DNA of 64,000 bases from assembly GCA_905331475.1 (NCBI GenBank), contig CAJNYU010001939.1, forward strand, positions 62,001 to 126,000. Direction: 5' to 3'. Positions 1-13,296 of the stretch are shown piece by piece. Source of the DNA: Rotaria socialis. Its lineage: Eukaryota > Rotifera > Eurotatoria > Philodinida > Philodinidae. The notes under the pieces are model-generated. The model had not been told where the DNA came from. It ran no database searches and saw nothing but the letters and a program-made list of their open reading frames with translations. Both the position numbers and the translations under genes were made by a program. The stretch's first letter is position 1. Every line of letters starts with the position of its first letter.

Positions 1-2304
1 TGGAAGCGTTAAAAAATTTGGTTCAATTAATAATAGCTTGTTTTGAATGCATACAAATTGATTTTTCCATATTTTTCTGAAGAATAGGGATATTAAATCA
101 TTCATTGAATTTATCGTATAAAATTTGTTTTCATATTCTTTTTTTAGTAAGAATTGTCTCTCTGTCTATGTTTATAGAATGTTGGGGACATGGGTGCATT
201 AAATTTACCTGAAAAATGTTTTCCGATAGTATCATATTAGATTTCAAGAGGATATTTCTATCCATGTAACAGCTAGGATTCGGAACGGTTCGTTAGATTT
301 ATATCGAAATGAGAAGTGTTGAAAAATGAAATGTTTGTAGCACCTTCTAGTATAGTTGTAGGAACCTCAGATATGTTGCTAACAACTTCAGGTATGCTAC
401 CAGAGAGTGTGGGGAACAGTTTGGATTTAAGCTATTTCCAGCTATGCAACCAAGTTCATTTATATTCGAACAAGATATAGTCAACTGCTCATTTTGTATT
501 TACTATTCGTGCACGTACTACCACGGAGAGTGGGCCACGCCTGACTGGTAAGCAATGTACATAGGTATGCCGTACAAATACAACAACAGTGACCAAATGT
601 ACATAAAAAGACCTTCCTAATTGTGCATTATTTCGCTGTTTCTAGCAGAGATCCGAGACTCACCTATACTTACTATGCCATTTTTGATGAATAAATGGTA
701 AATTGGTATCGAGATCTTAGAATATTCACTGTAGATTTCTTTTTGGAGTATCTATTGGCGATGAAACTTAATTAATCGAAAGAATGAATCACTAAATCCA
801 CATGTATATATGTTTGGGACAAAATTAAGATTCGACTAGACATAAATGCATACCATGGAAATACATAAAATAAACATAGAACAATTAATAATATTAAACC
901 ATGCCTTCTTAATTTTATAAACATTTTACGAATCAAAGTTTTTTATAATCTATTCCAGTCCCAGTAGTAGAAGTTGCGGGCGTAGGATGGATAATTAAAA
1001 TAATGAGAAACAAAACAACGTCCTAGAGCTCCTGAAGTTCTATGTGTTTCTGGAGATCTGAGAGTTGTACACCAAAGCATCATATAAGTCTATTTTCTAT
1101 AAACCAAGAGCCCCGATTTTACCAGTGCTCAGAACTCATGAGACCCGAGCAGGTCTCTATTGGTATGATAATTGGCAATTAAGTTTTTTGTTTTTTCATT
1201 TCACTACACTTTTGAGTAAAACACATGACTATATGAATTTATCTTTAGTCGAATCCTAATTTTCTCTCGGCAAAATCAGGATTCCAATGCTGTCCGAAAA
1301 AAACATCGGGTCTGTATTTGAATCTTAGTTCCGACCACACAAAATTAGAATTAGAATTTTGCTTTAAATATATGTTTATCTATTCGATCTAGTCCAGTCG
1401 TTTCATTTTTGTAATTTTGGATGTTGTTTTTTTTCAACTTATTTATATGTATTAACAATACGTCATGAAATATAAAGAAGTAAAAGATAGTAATTGTTGT
1501 AGGGGGCTGAGAATCTACCTAAAAAATTTTTTTTAAGATAGATATTAGACGAGGCGGTGACGAGTCATGTTTTTGGCTGACTAGCGGATCTGCGTATTGA
1601 TTCATTCATGGGAAATAAATGAATGAGACTAAGTTCGGTTCTATTCGAAGTGGTTATGCATCAAGTATTTAACGATACTGAAAGATATGATTCAAATAAA
1701 TTATTAGCTAGTTTACATTCACAAGATTCAGCATCAATGAGTAAACATATTCGGTTTTCCATTATTTTCTCTACCTCCGAATGCATGAAATCTATATATA
1801 AATCAATTGCTTTTCCCCTTGTCTTTATTTTTATAAACAAATTCTACGAAGAAAACAGTGTTTTCAATGTTTACTAGTTTTATATCAATGGTTGATGGTC
1901 TTAGTGAATAAAAATTTTATCATATACAGCTCTCGTTGATATCGAGTAAACTCACAGTATGGTAAATTCATCGGTCTCTTTCTATAAAAAAAAGCATTGC
2001 CAATTTCTTCAATCGACAGTTGGTACTCAAAATAGTTTTAAGGAAAAAACACTCTTGATTAAGTCATTTCTTTTTACACATGGAGGGTATTCATAATTTA
2101 TCAAGTGATTGCATTGATATCATCTACCGACTAAGTGTAATATTACTAGCTATATTATCAAAGACAATTCTATTTCGAATCAATTAGCAAAAGAAAAGGT
2201 AGAAAATAAAATAATTATTATTCAATAAGATGTAAACTATTTCAGCTATTAGAAAAAACTTGTGAATATGTCTTTTAATACATTAGTGTACATATGAATG
2301 GCAA
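1..2304. other. No recognisable gene
   Basis: This A+T-rich stretch precedes the 3' end of the GST-like gene. The longest open frames are short and match no family I know. A plus-strand frame at 1623-1877 (84 codons) is open, but it lacks a motif and convincing splice context. I see no RNA gene, terminal inverted repeat or tandem array here. Confidence 0.5.
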
Positions 2305-3411
2305 CTATGCTCCTGATTCGATATATAAATTTTGCCGTGGCATTGTAAATAGCAGATGACATTGATATTTACATAAAAATTTGATAAGCGACCATTTCGA
2401 CTTGATGTTAACGCGTCGTTGATCATTAAGTGCTTCGTTTGTTGGTTTGTTTTCGGATATTGATGGTTTAAATAGTGGCACTTCTTCATCGTCGGTTGAT
2501 GGCCCATAAAAGTTTTTCATAAACATGACCATAAAAGCAGTAAAAAATCGTTGTAGAAAATTAATTTGATGCATGAATGCTTTGACACGATAAAATAAAC
2601 TTTCTTGACGTTTTTTCATTTGTATACGATTATTTTCGAGCAATTTTTCAAGAAAATTATCAATATTCGGATATTTTGGATCGTGATTTCGTCGAATACC
2701 TTCGCAGTACTTGAAAATAATTTGAAAACGACGATCATCAGCAAAGTAAGGTATCCATCGTAATGGTTTGACAAGCGAACAAAATGTTAAGTCAGCTGCC
2801 GAAAACTGATCACCGATCAGATAATCATTTTTACGTAAACGATCTCCAATTTCTAAAAGAATTTGTTCAGTTTTTTCTCGTACTTGATCATCACGAAGGC
2901 GATGAAGACGAAATCGAGCAATCATAAACGAAGCAAGAAATGGACTGACTAAACGTGAACGAATATCATCTGGATTATAGGCCCATGAAAATCTTTCACC
3001 GAGTAAAAGAGAAATTGCACTTTGCTTTTCTTTAAACATTTGAGCATATGCAAGTCGACGCGCGTACAGACCTAGTCCAGAATCAAGACGTACACATGTA
3101 TCAATAACCTGTTGACGTTGTTCACTGGATAATGGAAGTAATGATTTCGATATTTTAGGATATCGAGCGTCCAAATAGAGTAAAATCGGTGTTGAATCAG
3201 ATAGAAACGAATTATCATCTTTACTGTTTGGATCTTCAAGTATCGGGGTCAATTTACGTAAACTTTTAGGTGCTCTTTCCAAACCTTTCGTTTTACCAAA
3301 TGCATTGAAAGTAACCAATTCGTACGGAATCTCCTTATAATCCAATGCCCAACGAACTTTATCACAATAATGAGACCATGGTATCTGGTAAAGACGAAGT
3401 GGTTTGATCAT
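2305..3411 (-). CDS. Glutathione S-transferase-like protein
   Basis: The 368-residue protein has a thioredoxin-fold GST N-domain (about residues 5-85) followed by a helical C-domain (about 100-235). The N-domain opens with YQIPWSHYCDKVRWAL, giving S13 and C16 as thiol-activating candidates, and the D-S pair at 72-73 sits where the family binds the glutamyl part of glutathione. NDYLIGDQFSAADLTF at 195-210 is the classic GST C-domain N-capping/hydrophobic-staple signature. The family conjugates glutathione to electrophiles or acts as a thiol reductase. I start at ATG 3411 because upstream codons are A/T-rich and a possible 3' splice site (TTTTTAG) lies just before it. A tail of about 130 residues beyond the GST fold is unusual and carries a hydrophobic stretch near 290-305. 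The last 35 residues could be intron read-through, since a GTAAAT donor-like site occurs there. Family call is firm, the exact C-terminus is not. Confidence 0.8.
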   Translation of the reverse strand: MIKPLRLYQIPWSHYCDKVRWALDYKEIPYELVTFNAFGKTKGLERAPKSLRKLTPILEDPNSKDDNSFLSDSTPILLYLDARYPKISKSLLPLSSEQRQQVIDTCVRLDSGLGLYARRLAYAQMFKEKQSAISLLLGERFSWAYNPDDIRSRLVSPFLASFMIARFRLHRLRDDQVREKTEQILLEIGDRLRKNDYLIGDQFSAADLTFCSLVKPLRWIPYFADDRRFQIIFKYCEGIRRNHDPKYPNIDNFLEKLLENNRIQMKKRQESLFYRVKAFMHQINFLQRFFTAFMVMFMKNFYGPSTDDEEVPLFKPSISENKPTNEALNDQRRVNIKSKWSLIKFLCKYQCHLLFTMPRQNLYIESGA

Positions 3412-3986
3412 TTTATGCAATATCTTTTGTTTTTCTAAAAATAAAAAATAGAAAAGACTGTTTCGAGATAACAAAAAAGGTATCTCTCGAAACTGCATTC
3501 AATAGACAGATTTATTATTTTGCATATTTCTTTGGCTTAATTGAAGAAAATTTTTTCTATTATTTATACATTAGAAAAAATATGAAAGTAATTAATCGTG
3601 TCCTTTTTTTTTAATTGTCACCACATTCGTTGCATGACTATACCAATAGATTCTAACGAAGTTTTGAATGATGGTGCAAAAAAATTATTAGATGAATTTC
3701 TCTACTTATTAAAATACTTTACTTTTCAGTAACATTCTTAATAATAAAAAAAGGCTTGATTTTTTGTTATGTTCTATTTGAGTAGCATGCCACATTATGA
3801 GTCATACATAAATTATTTTCCTTCTCCTCACACGGATACGCTTTAAACTAACAAATCACAAATTAGATGCGATCTATAGAGACGAAGAAACATGGACAAT
3901 GAAACAGTCTCTACATACGCCCCAATATTTAGTTCAGTGCAAGTTCAGTATATTGTTATTTTATTTTTAAAACAAAACTCAATGAA
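3412..3986. promoter_or_regulatory. Shared upstream region of divergent GST-like and WAVE genes
   Basis: About 575 bp separate the two divergent start codons, so both promoters and 5' UTRs must lie here unless an upstream non-coding exon exists. The sequence is A+T-rich; I cannot point to a specific TATA box or factor site. Confidence 0.4.
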
Positions 3987-5926
3987 ATGCCATTTAATAA
4001 ACGGACAGTTGAACCAATTAATTTAAGTCAAGTTAATGTACCAAAAGACATTCCAAATGAACTTGAATGTGTGTCTAATCATACTTTAGCGAATATAATT
4101 CGACAATTAAGCTCATTGAGTGCTCATGCACAAGATTTATTTGATGAATTAATTACCGATGCTGGGCATATATTTCAACGTACAGAAGCTTTACATGGAC
4201 GAATTGAAAGGCTCAAAAATAAAGTAACACAATTAGATTCAAATATTGAAGAAGGTTGATTATCTTATTTCTTCTAAAACAAGTTTATAATAATTTTTCT
4301 TTTTCTTCTTGTGTGTCTTTCTAGTGACTATTGAAGATGTAAATAATCGAAAACCATTTGTCAGTGTAACTCGTATTGATCAACAAATAGTCAACCGTGC
4401 TACTATGCCACAATCACTTCGTTTGCTCTATGAACAAGCGGAACCGGCACCAGCTCTTCATCTATTGAATCCTTATCGGTGAGTTTATTTCACTTTTCTG
4501 AACATATTGTATAAAAACATTCTTTTTTTCTACTGGTAGTGATGATGGTCGAGATTCGATGAAATTTTATACTGATCCATCATTCTTTTTTAATTTATGG
4601 ATGCAATCAATGATCCAATTTCCACAGAATAATCATGGACATCGATCCGGAAAACACGATCGACATCGATCACCGGTATAAGGAGAAAGAAAAATTCGAT
4701 AGTTCGATTTTAACAATATCATATTTCTATATTTAGAAAGGATCAAAACTACACCATCAAGAATCAATTTATGCTTCAAATCCTACATCATCATCTCAAG
4801 CTCGTCTTATTCGACAATCAGCTGAAGAACAGCAATATCGTAGTCCTCAAGAGCTTATGCAACATCGTGGGGACTATGAATCACTCGCTCGTACTAATAT
4901 TCGGTCACAACAACCGGTTAATTCATCACCCAATCATCGTCTTCTTCTACAATATCCAAACAATAATAATAACCAACAACAACAACAACATTCCGATTTA
5001 GTACAATATGGCAGTCCAGCATTTTCAACAGCTTCATCATATCGTGAACAGCAATCAATGACAATGAATTTTAGTACTGGAGCTACACCAAAATCACCAT
5101 TAAATGGATTTAATATCGAACCGTCACCAAGACTAAATATTCATTCACCTCTGATTACTCGTCAAGCACCACCACCGCCGCCACCACCTCCACCTCCACC
5201 ATTATTACCGCAGTTCGAACCAAATTATACTTCTACACACTATGCTCCAATGAAACAAACAATTGCTAGACCATCAGCTAGTCCGCCGCCACCACCACCT
5301 CCGCCTCCACCCGTAGCCCCACCTTTACAACCATACATGGGTATGCCAACATTGGCGACTATATCCGAAATTGATAATTTACCTCCACCACCAGCTGACT
5401 TCATTGAACAATTACCACCTTCATATCCTCCTCCACCACCTCCACCTCCAATGCCAACAAACATTCCACCTGCACCACCTTTACCAAATTCAACCATCCA
5501 GGCGCTTGTCGTGCGATCTTCAGCAGGAAGTACGCCAACAACAAAAACCAATTCAAATAGTAATACGAGATCATTATCTCAACGTGATGATGTTTCTGTT
5601 ACATCAGAAAATTCAATTCCAGATCAAAGACCATTAATCATGCGTGATCTTCATTCTGATTTATTGGAAGAAATTAAAAAAGGTAAATCTTTTTTTTGCT
5701 TTCTTCATCCGTATGTAATTTAATTTCTAATGGTTGTTCAGGTATTCAATTGAATAATCGTAAACGAGAAGAAGAGAAGAAAGCTGCTGCTGTAACAACC
5801 AAAACAAGTGCACTTAATGTTATGGCCATTATGGAACAAGCAGCTAAATATCGTCGAGATAAGATTCGTCCACAATCAGAATCTGAGAATGATGATGAAT
5901 CTTCACGATGGGATGATAGTGACTGA
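3987..5926 (+). CDS. WASF: WAVE/SCAR (WASF) actin nucleation-promoting factor
   Basis: Five exons (3987-4254, 4325-4478, 4540-4675, 4737-5682, 5742-5926) sum to 1689 nt, or 562 residues. The first 170 or so form the WAVE homology domain: a [14 protein letters not shown]-like start, a helical region, and the conserved [20 protein letters not shown] segment across the exon 2/3 join. A basic segment follows. Then come proline tracts at about 331-342, 369-378 and 416-424 (profilin/SH3 ligands). A WH2 motif spans the exon 4/5 join ([19 protein letters not shown], about 489-507). The protein ends with a connector and acidic tail (SSRWDDSD). This is the complete SHD-basic-PolyPro-VCA order. The family works in the WAVE regulatory complex with ABI, NAP, SRA and BRICK and activates Arp2/3 downstream of Rac at the plasma membrane. 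Introns are 59-70 nt. An AATAAA lies at 6067-6072. Confidence 0.95.
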
Positions 5927-6950
5927 ATGAATGAATACCCCTTATGTCAGATTATATTACTTCAGTGTTCTTAGATTCTCTATTCTTGTACAAATAACGC
6001 ATGTTGATGTGACTTTCTCATTTTCTGTCTATATTGATAATGTGCAATCAGTTCTTTTTTCAAATGAATAAAAACAAAAGCGTAATATTTAAATCGTTGG
6101 TTGTATTATGAATTATTTACTACATTCAACTTTAGAGCTGCCGATTTGAAGTATCTTTATTAAATAAATACATAGTTTAAAGTTCCACGAGGAGGATTTC
6201 ATAAATTCACCAGAGAAAATATTGAAATGAGATAAACCATTAAAAAAACGAACACCTACATTAAAATTCTTAATTGTATCGGTAATCATAGATGTAATTA
6301 GATATCAATGTTTTGAATCAATATAGTCCCTATATTTCATTTCGATAGCAAAAGATTAATTGTACACTCGAACCTTAATGCGTAAGATTATTCTGTTCAT
6401 TGTTTTTATGGAATATTGTCTTCGATTTATTTAGCTTCGTTCTGTAAACTAGAAAATTCGTATCCAACAGGTCAGATTGAATACAAAAATCGCACAATTT
6501 CTTATAGACTAGAACATTGAAAAAATTCAATAGAGAAAACTTTCTCAAAACTCTCGTTAATTGAATTGAATTGATTAATCATCAGTAAGCTACACAAATA
6601 CCTATTCTAATAAATAAAATAAAATAATAGAGACTAATTTTTTAAAAGAAAATATAGATGTCCAAATAATAACTCATTATTATGTATAAGCTAATATTTG
6701 AGAAATACTCATATTACAGTTCGACCAGTCCATTTATTTTCTGCTACTAGAGTCAAATTTGCTATGCACATGCGACGAGTGTCCAAATAAAATAGAAATC
6801 CTCTGCCTTTCCCTGATGAAATATTATTCTTTCTGAAAATATAATATATGAAGAATACATACGATTCATGTAAAGCGGTAATACATGAATGGTGCGTTGA
6901 ATTAATAGAACATTTCTATATTCGTTGACTTTCTGTGATATTTATTTCGA
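5927..6950. other. Convergent 3' region between WAVE and TIR-SAM genes
   Basis: The genes converge here. AATAAA at 6067-6072 is the likely WAVE polyadenylation signal. The remainder is A+T-rich with no open frame of interest, no inverted repeat and no RNA gene that I can see. Confidence 0.45.
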
Positions 6951-9818
6951 CTAAATTATATTACAATGTCTCGATGATTTGGAATTTTTAGTGTTCCTCG
7001 TCATTTGTTTTCTTGGTGCCAGCGTTGCTAGATCTTGTTTTTCGAACAAACTTTGCAAACGAGATATCTCGATCAATGAAACATTTTCATTTACACGACG
7101 AAGAGAATCTTGCTGCAGTGACAATAAAACTTGTTGTGATTCACTTTGAAGCATATGTTCGCTAAAATAGATTAAACCCAGACCATCCATCCCCGATAAA
7201 ATACGAGCCATCTGCGGAAGATCATTTTTACAAAGCCATTCATGTACATGTGTCTCTGTCCAATCTTGTACATTGTCCGGCGATGATATTGCTTCTGATG
7301 GTCGTTGCATTAACATAGAGGAATCGACCAATAGTTCCACACTATTTAATGCTGGTTTAATAGATTTATTAGAAAGTTTATTACGCTCATCAGCCATTTT
7401 GAGTTCCTTCATCAACATATCGAGTGCTTTGGAATATTCATGTTTAGTAAAATCAACATACAATAATGAACCAATGAGAAATGCAAGCCATCCGTCAGGT
7501 TTATAATGCTTTTGCAATAGAATCGGTACCATATTTAATTGTTTCTGAAACGCATATTGGGCTTCGGCTCGACAATAATTACTTCGTCTATATTGTTCAC
7601 TCATGCATATTAAGATGGTTCGAGATTGTTCGATAGCTTCTGCCATTGCATCTACGAAATTACCGTACATTTGATCGAAATCGATCCATACGCGATAGCC
7701 AACTCGGACGAGTTCTTCATACAATTGTTTACAAATATCCTTGTCTTTATGTGAATAACTGATCATAATATCGAATTTTTTATCATGACTACTATCATGT
7801 GCAGACTTTTCTTCGTGACTTAAATTCAAATTCCAAAGGATACCATTTACAGTTGTGCAGAGATTCTGATCATTTGTTTGACTTTTAATTTGCACTAATT
7901 TAGCTGTAAAGGATTTATTCGATTGGAGTTGTTGAACAATAATTGAATTGAATGAAAGAGCCCAGATAATATCGTATCCCATAGAATATTGATCACATAT
8001 TTCAATAAGTAATGGTAGTTTATTGAAATTAACTGCCGCTGTTTGAATTGTATCGTTCGATGATAAACTCAAGAAACCTATTAAATTTATGTATCAATAT
8101 CTAAATTAAATTATCGGTTTCACAAAAAGAAATTATTCATGAAAAATTTACACGATATATGAGAAATTAAAGAAAAAACAGAATGCGTGTACTATCTAGT
8201 CAACTTACTCGCGTTCCCATTACTGTTCTAGTATGACTCGATTAATCTGCCAATATACTGGATTGGAAGATTTTTTTTTCGCCTGTCGTTTTTCCTTAGA
8301 GAGTAGTGAAGTTACTTTTTCCTGTGTTGGCACAATTTTTTTACGAATTGAATAGATTTTGTTGTAATATTCTATCCATCTATTATTGCAACTTTAAAGT
8401 AATTAGAACTATTGTTGAGTTTGAATTGAGATGAAAATTACTTTTGATACTCTGAAATTCATCAACGTTATTTCTCATCTAGACTGATTCTCATTGTAAA
8501 GGTATGATTTCGTTTTGTAGATCTATTTTCTCATGTAGATTAAGTACTTGAAAAATTTTCTCTTACAAAAACAAGCTTGTATGAGCATACCTTTTAATAA
8601 ATATGGAATTGAGATTTTTTTCCATTTCTTCGTCGGATGGTTCCACGCTTGTTCGAGAATACAAAAGAAGAATTCGCACATATTATTAGTAATTTTCAAT
8701 TCTTTTAATTGTTTATCAGAAAGAATTTCAGCGAGAAATCCATAAGCACAAACACGAATTCTATCGTACGATGACGTTTGGGCTATAGACCAAAGTGTTG
8801 AAGTTAAATTTGTTTCTGAACTTATATAACAACCTAAATTATACGTTTCTACTATGCCGAATAAAAAGATTAAACTTGCATCCAGGAGAATAGTTTCATC
8901 ATTGTATGAATGAGCAGAAATACGTTGGTGAAATGGTTGATAACTAACAATACGAATGAACGCATGCATATGTTCATAGTTTGTGCTTTGAGATGGTACA
9001 ATCAATTCGATATGTTGCGGTTTATGTCCACCCCACCAACATGATGAACATACGAGACAGATAATACGTGCCACACAAGAAAGTAGTTCACTACTCCACG
9101 AATGCATAGTATGACTATGTACAAGAATCATTTTCGAATAATCTTCATTGAGAAATTTAATAATCTGTTCACCGGTAAAAGGAAAGTTTTGTGATTTCGA
9201 CCATAAGTGAACGCTCAACGACAACGAACAAGTTTGAAGATAAAACTGTTGTTTAACAGTAAATATAGATTGTAGAAGGTTTGTTTCACAAAGTTGTTTT
9301 AAATAGAATTTATATTGATTTGTCATTAGGAAATCGCGACCCAATCGATTATTGAGATGTTGCATCGTTGGTGTAAAAACAATGTCAGGAAGTTGATGAG
9401 CTAAATGTGATAATGTCTCGATCCATAAACCAGCCAGTGTTAGAAATGTATCACTACTCGATTCAATCTGTTCAAGTAAACCATCAATCCAAGTAATATT
9501 CGATGGGATCAAAAGAGATATTTTTGTATCAGCCTGAATTTCATCATTATGTGAAATTAATTTCATATTAAATGAATGAAGTATGTGAAAGACTTGTGCG
9601 CAACTGTCTATATTGATCCACGAGTTTGAATCTTTACTTAACATTTGCCATGTCCACTGTTCGATGGCGAGTATAGACTTTAACGATACGGAAATAAATG
9701 CTGAGATTGTTTGAGAGTTTTGTTTTTCAAAAATATCTGTTATTCTGATTATTGAATTGCTAGACCAAGATGCATTGAGGAGGTCAGGAACAAGTTGTTC
9801 GAGATTGTCTTCCGCCAT
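6951..9818 (-). CDS. ARM/HEAT-like helical + TIR + SAM-domain protein
   Basis: Two exons, 9818-8591 and 8077-6951, flank a 513-nt GT..AG intron and give 784 residues. The join restores the open frame through YLLKG-FLSLSSNDTIQ. Residues 1-490 are all-helical and resemble divergent ARM/HEAT repeats, ending in a repeat-like WALSFN...GILWNLN. The TIR domain (about 511-620) starts with FDIMISYSHKDKD and contains GYRVWIDFDQM and SNYCRAEAQYAF. E581 sits where NAD-cleaving TIRs such as SARM1 carry the catalytic glutamate. A SAM-like domain (about 680-756) starts at VQDWTETHVHEWL. The order is that of SARM1, but it looks closer to the expanded bdelloid TIR family. The last four residues, CNII, after a basic stretch, fit a CaaX prenylation box, suggesting membrane anchoring. 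NADase activity and prenylation are inference; the domains are visible. Confidence 0.85.
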
Positions 9819-12800
9819 TTTGTTTTGCTTTTAACAATCCAACAGAACGTAGTGCAAGAGCAGGCGCAAGTAAATAAATTAATGCACGATGAAGTTTAAA
9901 ATAACGGTACATAACATGCGTAAAAAGTAAAAGTAAAACTTGACTCATGCCACATAGGAAACAAAGACCCGTATGGCTGAGAGAGAGAGAGAGAAATAAG
10001 AAAAGCATTCTTTCTGTTCTGAAGAATCGAAGCGCAACCGTGTTTATTTTGAAGCTGTAAAGTTCGTCAATCGATGTTTCTATGCTACACAGTAAATATA
10101 TATTATGCAGTTACAAAAAACGTTTTCAATTGACATTGATTTTCGATTATGCGCTTTCAATATTATCTCATTATGATTAGCACTGAGAATCAAATTGCAG
10201 CATTAATTTTCAAAAACTAATATTCAACAAAATCATTAAAATACCGAATTATCGATTACACGATTAATCTTTTTCGAGAGCATATTTACTAAATATTCCT
10301 TGCGAATGAATGATTTTAATAAAAAATCTTCACGGGATATTTTCGCTGAAACTAATCTAGTCACGCGTTTTTGTCTTACATGGCTTAACTTTTACTTAGG
10401 CATTTGAACACATTCAGTCACCGCGATTCATATTGATAAGATATATTCAAACGCTTTTCGAATCTAGCTCTCGCTATCATTGTTGCAAGTAACTGAACCA
10501 GGGGCTAACTCAAATAAGATTTTAGTAGCGAGCGTGTGGATGACTGCACGCTTCCTTTGGATAATCAGCTACTTGGACAACAGAAATAGCATTCGATTCG
10601 TTTGATAGTCTAACGAAAATATCAAAGTATTACATACGCTTGAAAATCGATTGTTGTCAGCAAATTTACCCTAGTGACAATAAATCCTCAAAGATGATGA
10701 ACTTTAGAAAATTTTACAATTTTAAATGACACGTTTCACTTAGCTATCTCTGTATAAGAACATTACTATCAGATGAAGTCTAAATGAACCTGTTTCACGA
10801 TGAATTTTTGAAAATACATCGGATAGCCAAGCTACGTGTGAAGAAATTAGCGCTTTAACACTTGCATTGAATCTGCACATATTAACCTATTGATGTTGGC
10901 TTTTTCTAAAATGAACATCACTTGCTGAAATCGATGTCAGAGTAATTAAATTCACTAAGTTACTTTAGTTTCTTTTCGTGAACAATCATATAATCAATTT
11001 TAATCATCGAGCAACTGATTTTAGGCTAATGCTTGACATCAACCATGTGCTAGCACACTTACTCGCTGTTTTATTTTATTTTTGTTTGATATTTTGTGAG
11101 CACAACTAAAATGTTAAATACCGAGTATCATTCTACGCTCGAAATAATAGTCGCAAAAAAAAGACGTCTGCCATCATTATCATTATTTCATAGTGGACAT
11201 TTCTAAAGAGCAGCGGCAAGAGTGCCGTCTCACAATCGTGAAAAATCTTTCATTTGCTTATGAATGAATAAGAACTTCGTAAAAATAGTCTAAAAATATC
11301 GGATTATTATTATCATCATCGATTAATAAAATTTTAAACAGAACAGCTATAAAGTGGTACAATTTGTTTTGCGTCCTTGACGTCAACTTCTTCAATAGTA
11401 ACCAAAGATCAGAGTCGAACCTATTACAAAATTGAATGTTATCATTGTCGAATCGAATTGAATCGATTGAAAATTTTGATAGAAGAAAGTCAAATCGAAT
11501 ACAGATTTTTTTTAAAGTACAAAAAAAAATCGAATTTTTTCATTCGTTTCGGTCTCTGAACAGAACAGACGTTTCATTCAATTAATAATGCACATGTGAA
11601 AATATGTATGTGGATCCAGTTAATCGCTTTGGCAGAAATGAAAAAAAGCATCACTCATGCATTACTTGCTAATAGGAGAGTATGACCGTTTTGACAAATT
11701 CTAATGAAATGATCAGACTGTGTTTAGAGAGAGAGATCAAAGTACGAGAATATCATCAAACTTGATTTTTCAAAAGAAATCTTGTTCGAAGTTTGACAAT
11801 AAATGAATATAACCAAGTCACTATTAATCTCAATTAGAGCTGGGCAAAAAATCAGAGTTACTATATTAAAACGAATGGATTTGTGTGATTTTTTGAAAAA
11901 TTTCAGAATTTAGTTAGCTTCGATTTATTTCGATTATAATGTGTCTTTGTCATTTTGATATATCAAATGAAATGCGAGTCAAAACGTCCTTCGCTTTTCG
12001 TCCTTTCACAATGTCGTTGCTGGTATATAGAAGGACAGTCTGAAGGAGCGAAGAGGCGAAGTACATTTTTGATTGGCACTAAATATAAGGTTGCCGTTCT
12101 ATGACAAATGAATCTGAAAAAAGTTTTATTGGTAAAATTTAGTTTCGATCTTTCTGAATTCTGTGTAGAAGGTCATTTCAAATTTACAAAATGGTTGAAA
12201 CCGAAGTTGGTTAGCATTGCCGTCAGTGAAACATCGATAACTGGCTGCACAACAATCAAGTATGTCATTTTGAATGGTGGAACAAAATTTTAAATACAAT
12301 TCTAGTATCAATCAATTGTTCTTCTCTTTGAATGCTGTCACCTGCTAGAATTTCTCACCGAACAAGTCATTTTGAAATTCATTCTATTTACATGAACTGT
12401 CAAAATCTCAATGAATTCATTGCATTATGAGAGACATTTAATCACATTGATTGTTTCGTTGTGGGCATATCCATCGTTGGCTCTTACTGTTGATTTCAAA
12501 TATACTTCTATGGATTAACGTCAGCTTGTTTGTTGTTAATATTTTCATTGTATTTTTTCGATCAAAAAATTCAGCTCAAATAAAATAGCAGTTACACAAA
12601 CAGTATTCAATATAGCAATTATGCGCACTAAGATAAATCAGGAAAAAATCGATCTTACTTTATATTTATATTTTTCGATTAAATCTATTGAAACATCGAT
12701 AATGCTATAGTAATATAAACTTGTTTTTCATTTTACTGCTTTTGTTCAAGATAAAAACGTGTAACTGTAAGGCGTTCTCATTGTACGATTTTCAAATGCA

Positions 12801-13296
12801 AAATAATCGAAATTACAATTACGTATTAACATTTTCTTTTCATTTTTATGTCTATAGAAATGTTAACAAGCGAGTAGCTGCCTAATTCGACTTCGAATAT
12901 AAATGAAAAAAAAACCGCTTCCATGTTTTCACGTCCCTGTCAGAAATAGATTTCGATTTTATAAATTGACGTCACTCCCATTTATAATTCAGGATATAGA
13001 AATAAATTTAGATTTTATAAACTATAAAATTTATAAATGAAACTTTTGCTTTTGCTTTTTTGCTGCAATTAACATAGGTGCGGTTTTTTTTTTACTTATA
13101 TTCGAAGTGGTAATGATTATTTCATTCTCCATTTATAATCAAATTCGAATTAGACAATTCATGTAGCAATGAAAAAGTTAATTTATCATATCAAAAATAA
13201 CTAGAAATCAAGAAATCAGTTTTCCCCCCTTGGTTTTAATCACAAAGAAAATTTCTATTATGTATCAATAAGTATTGTATAAAATATTATTTTTTA
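9819..13296. other. Long intergenic region without recognisable gene
   Basis: It begins with the 5' flank of the TIR-SAM gene, including a short GA microsatellite near 9980-9995. The rest is A+T-rich with only short overlapping frames on both strands, none with a recognisable motif. A C-run followed by TTGGTTTT at about 13224-13236 matches the right end of the inverted-repeat element at 18.9 kb, which may mark a fragment of that family. Confidence 0.4.

Noticed and set aside
5240-5551. Glycine-rich 103-codon minus-strand frame
   Set aside because: It is the antisense of the WAVE proline tracts (CCN read as NGG) and has no independent support.
12108-12311. Overlapping 61-codon frames on both strands
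   Set aside because: Mutually antisense, short and motif-free.
13222-13236. Second copy of the 18.4-kb MITE, based on the shared CCCCCCTTGGTTTT end
   Set aside because: Only about 14 low-complexity bases match and the other end was not found.
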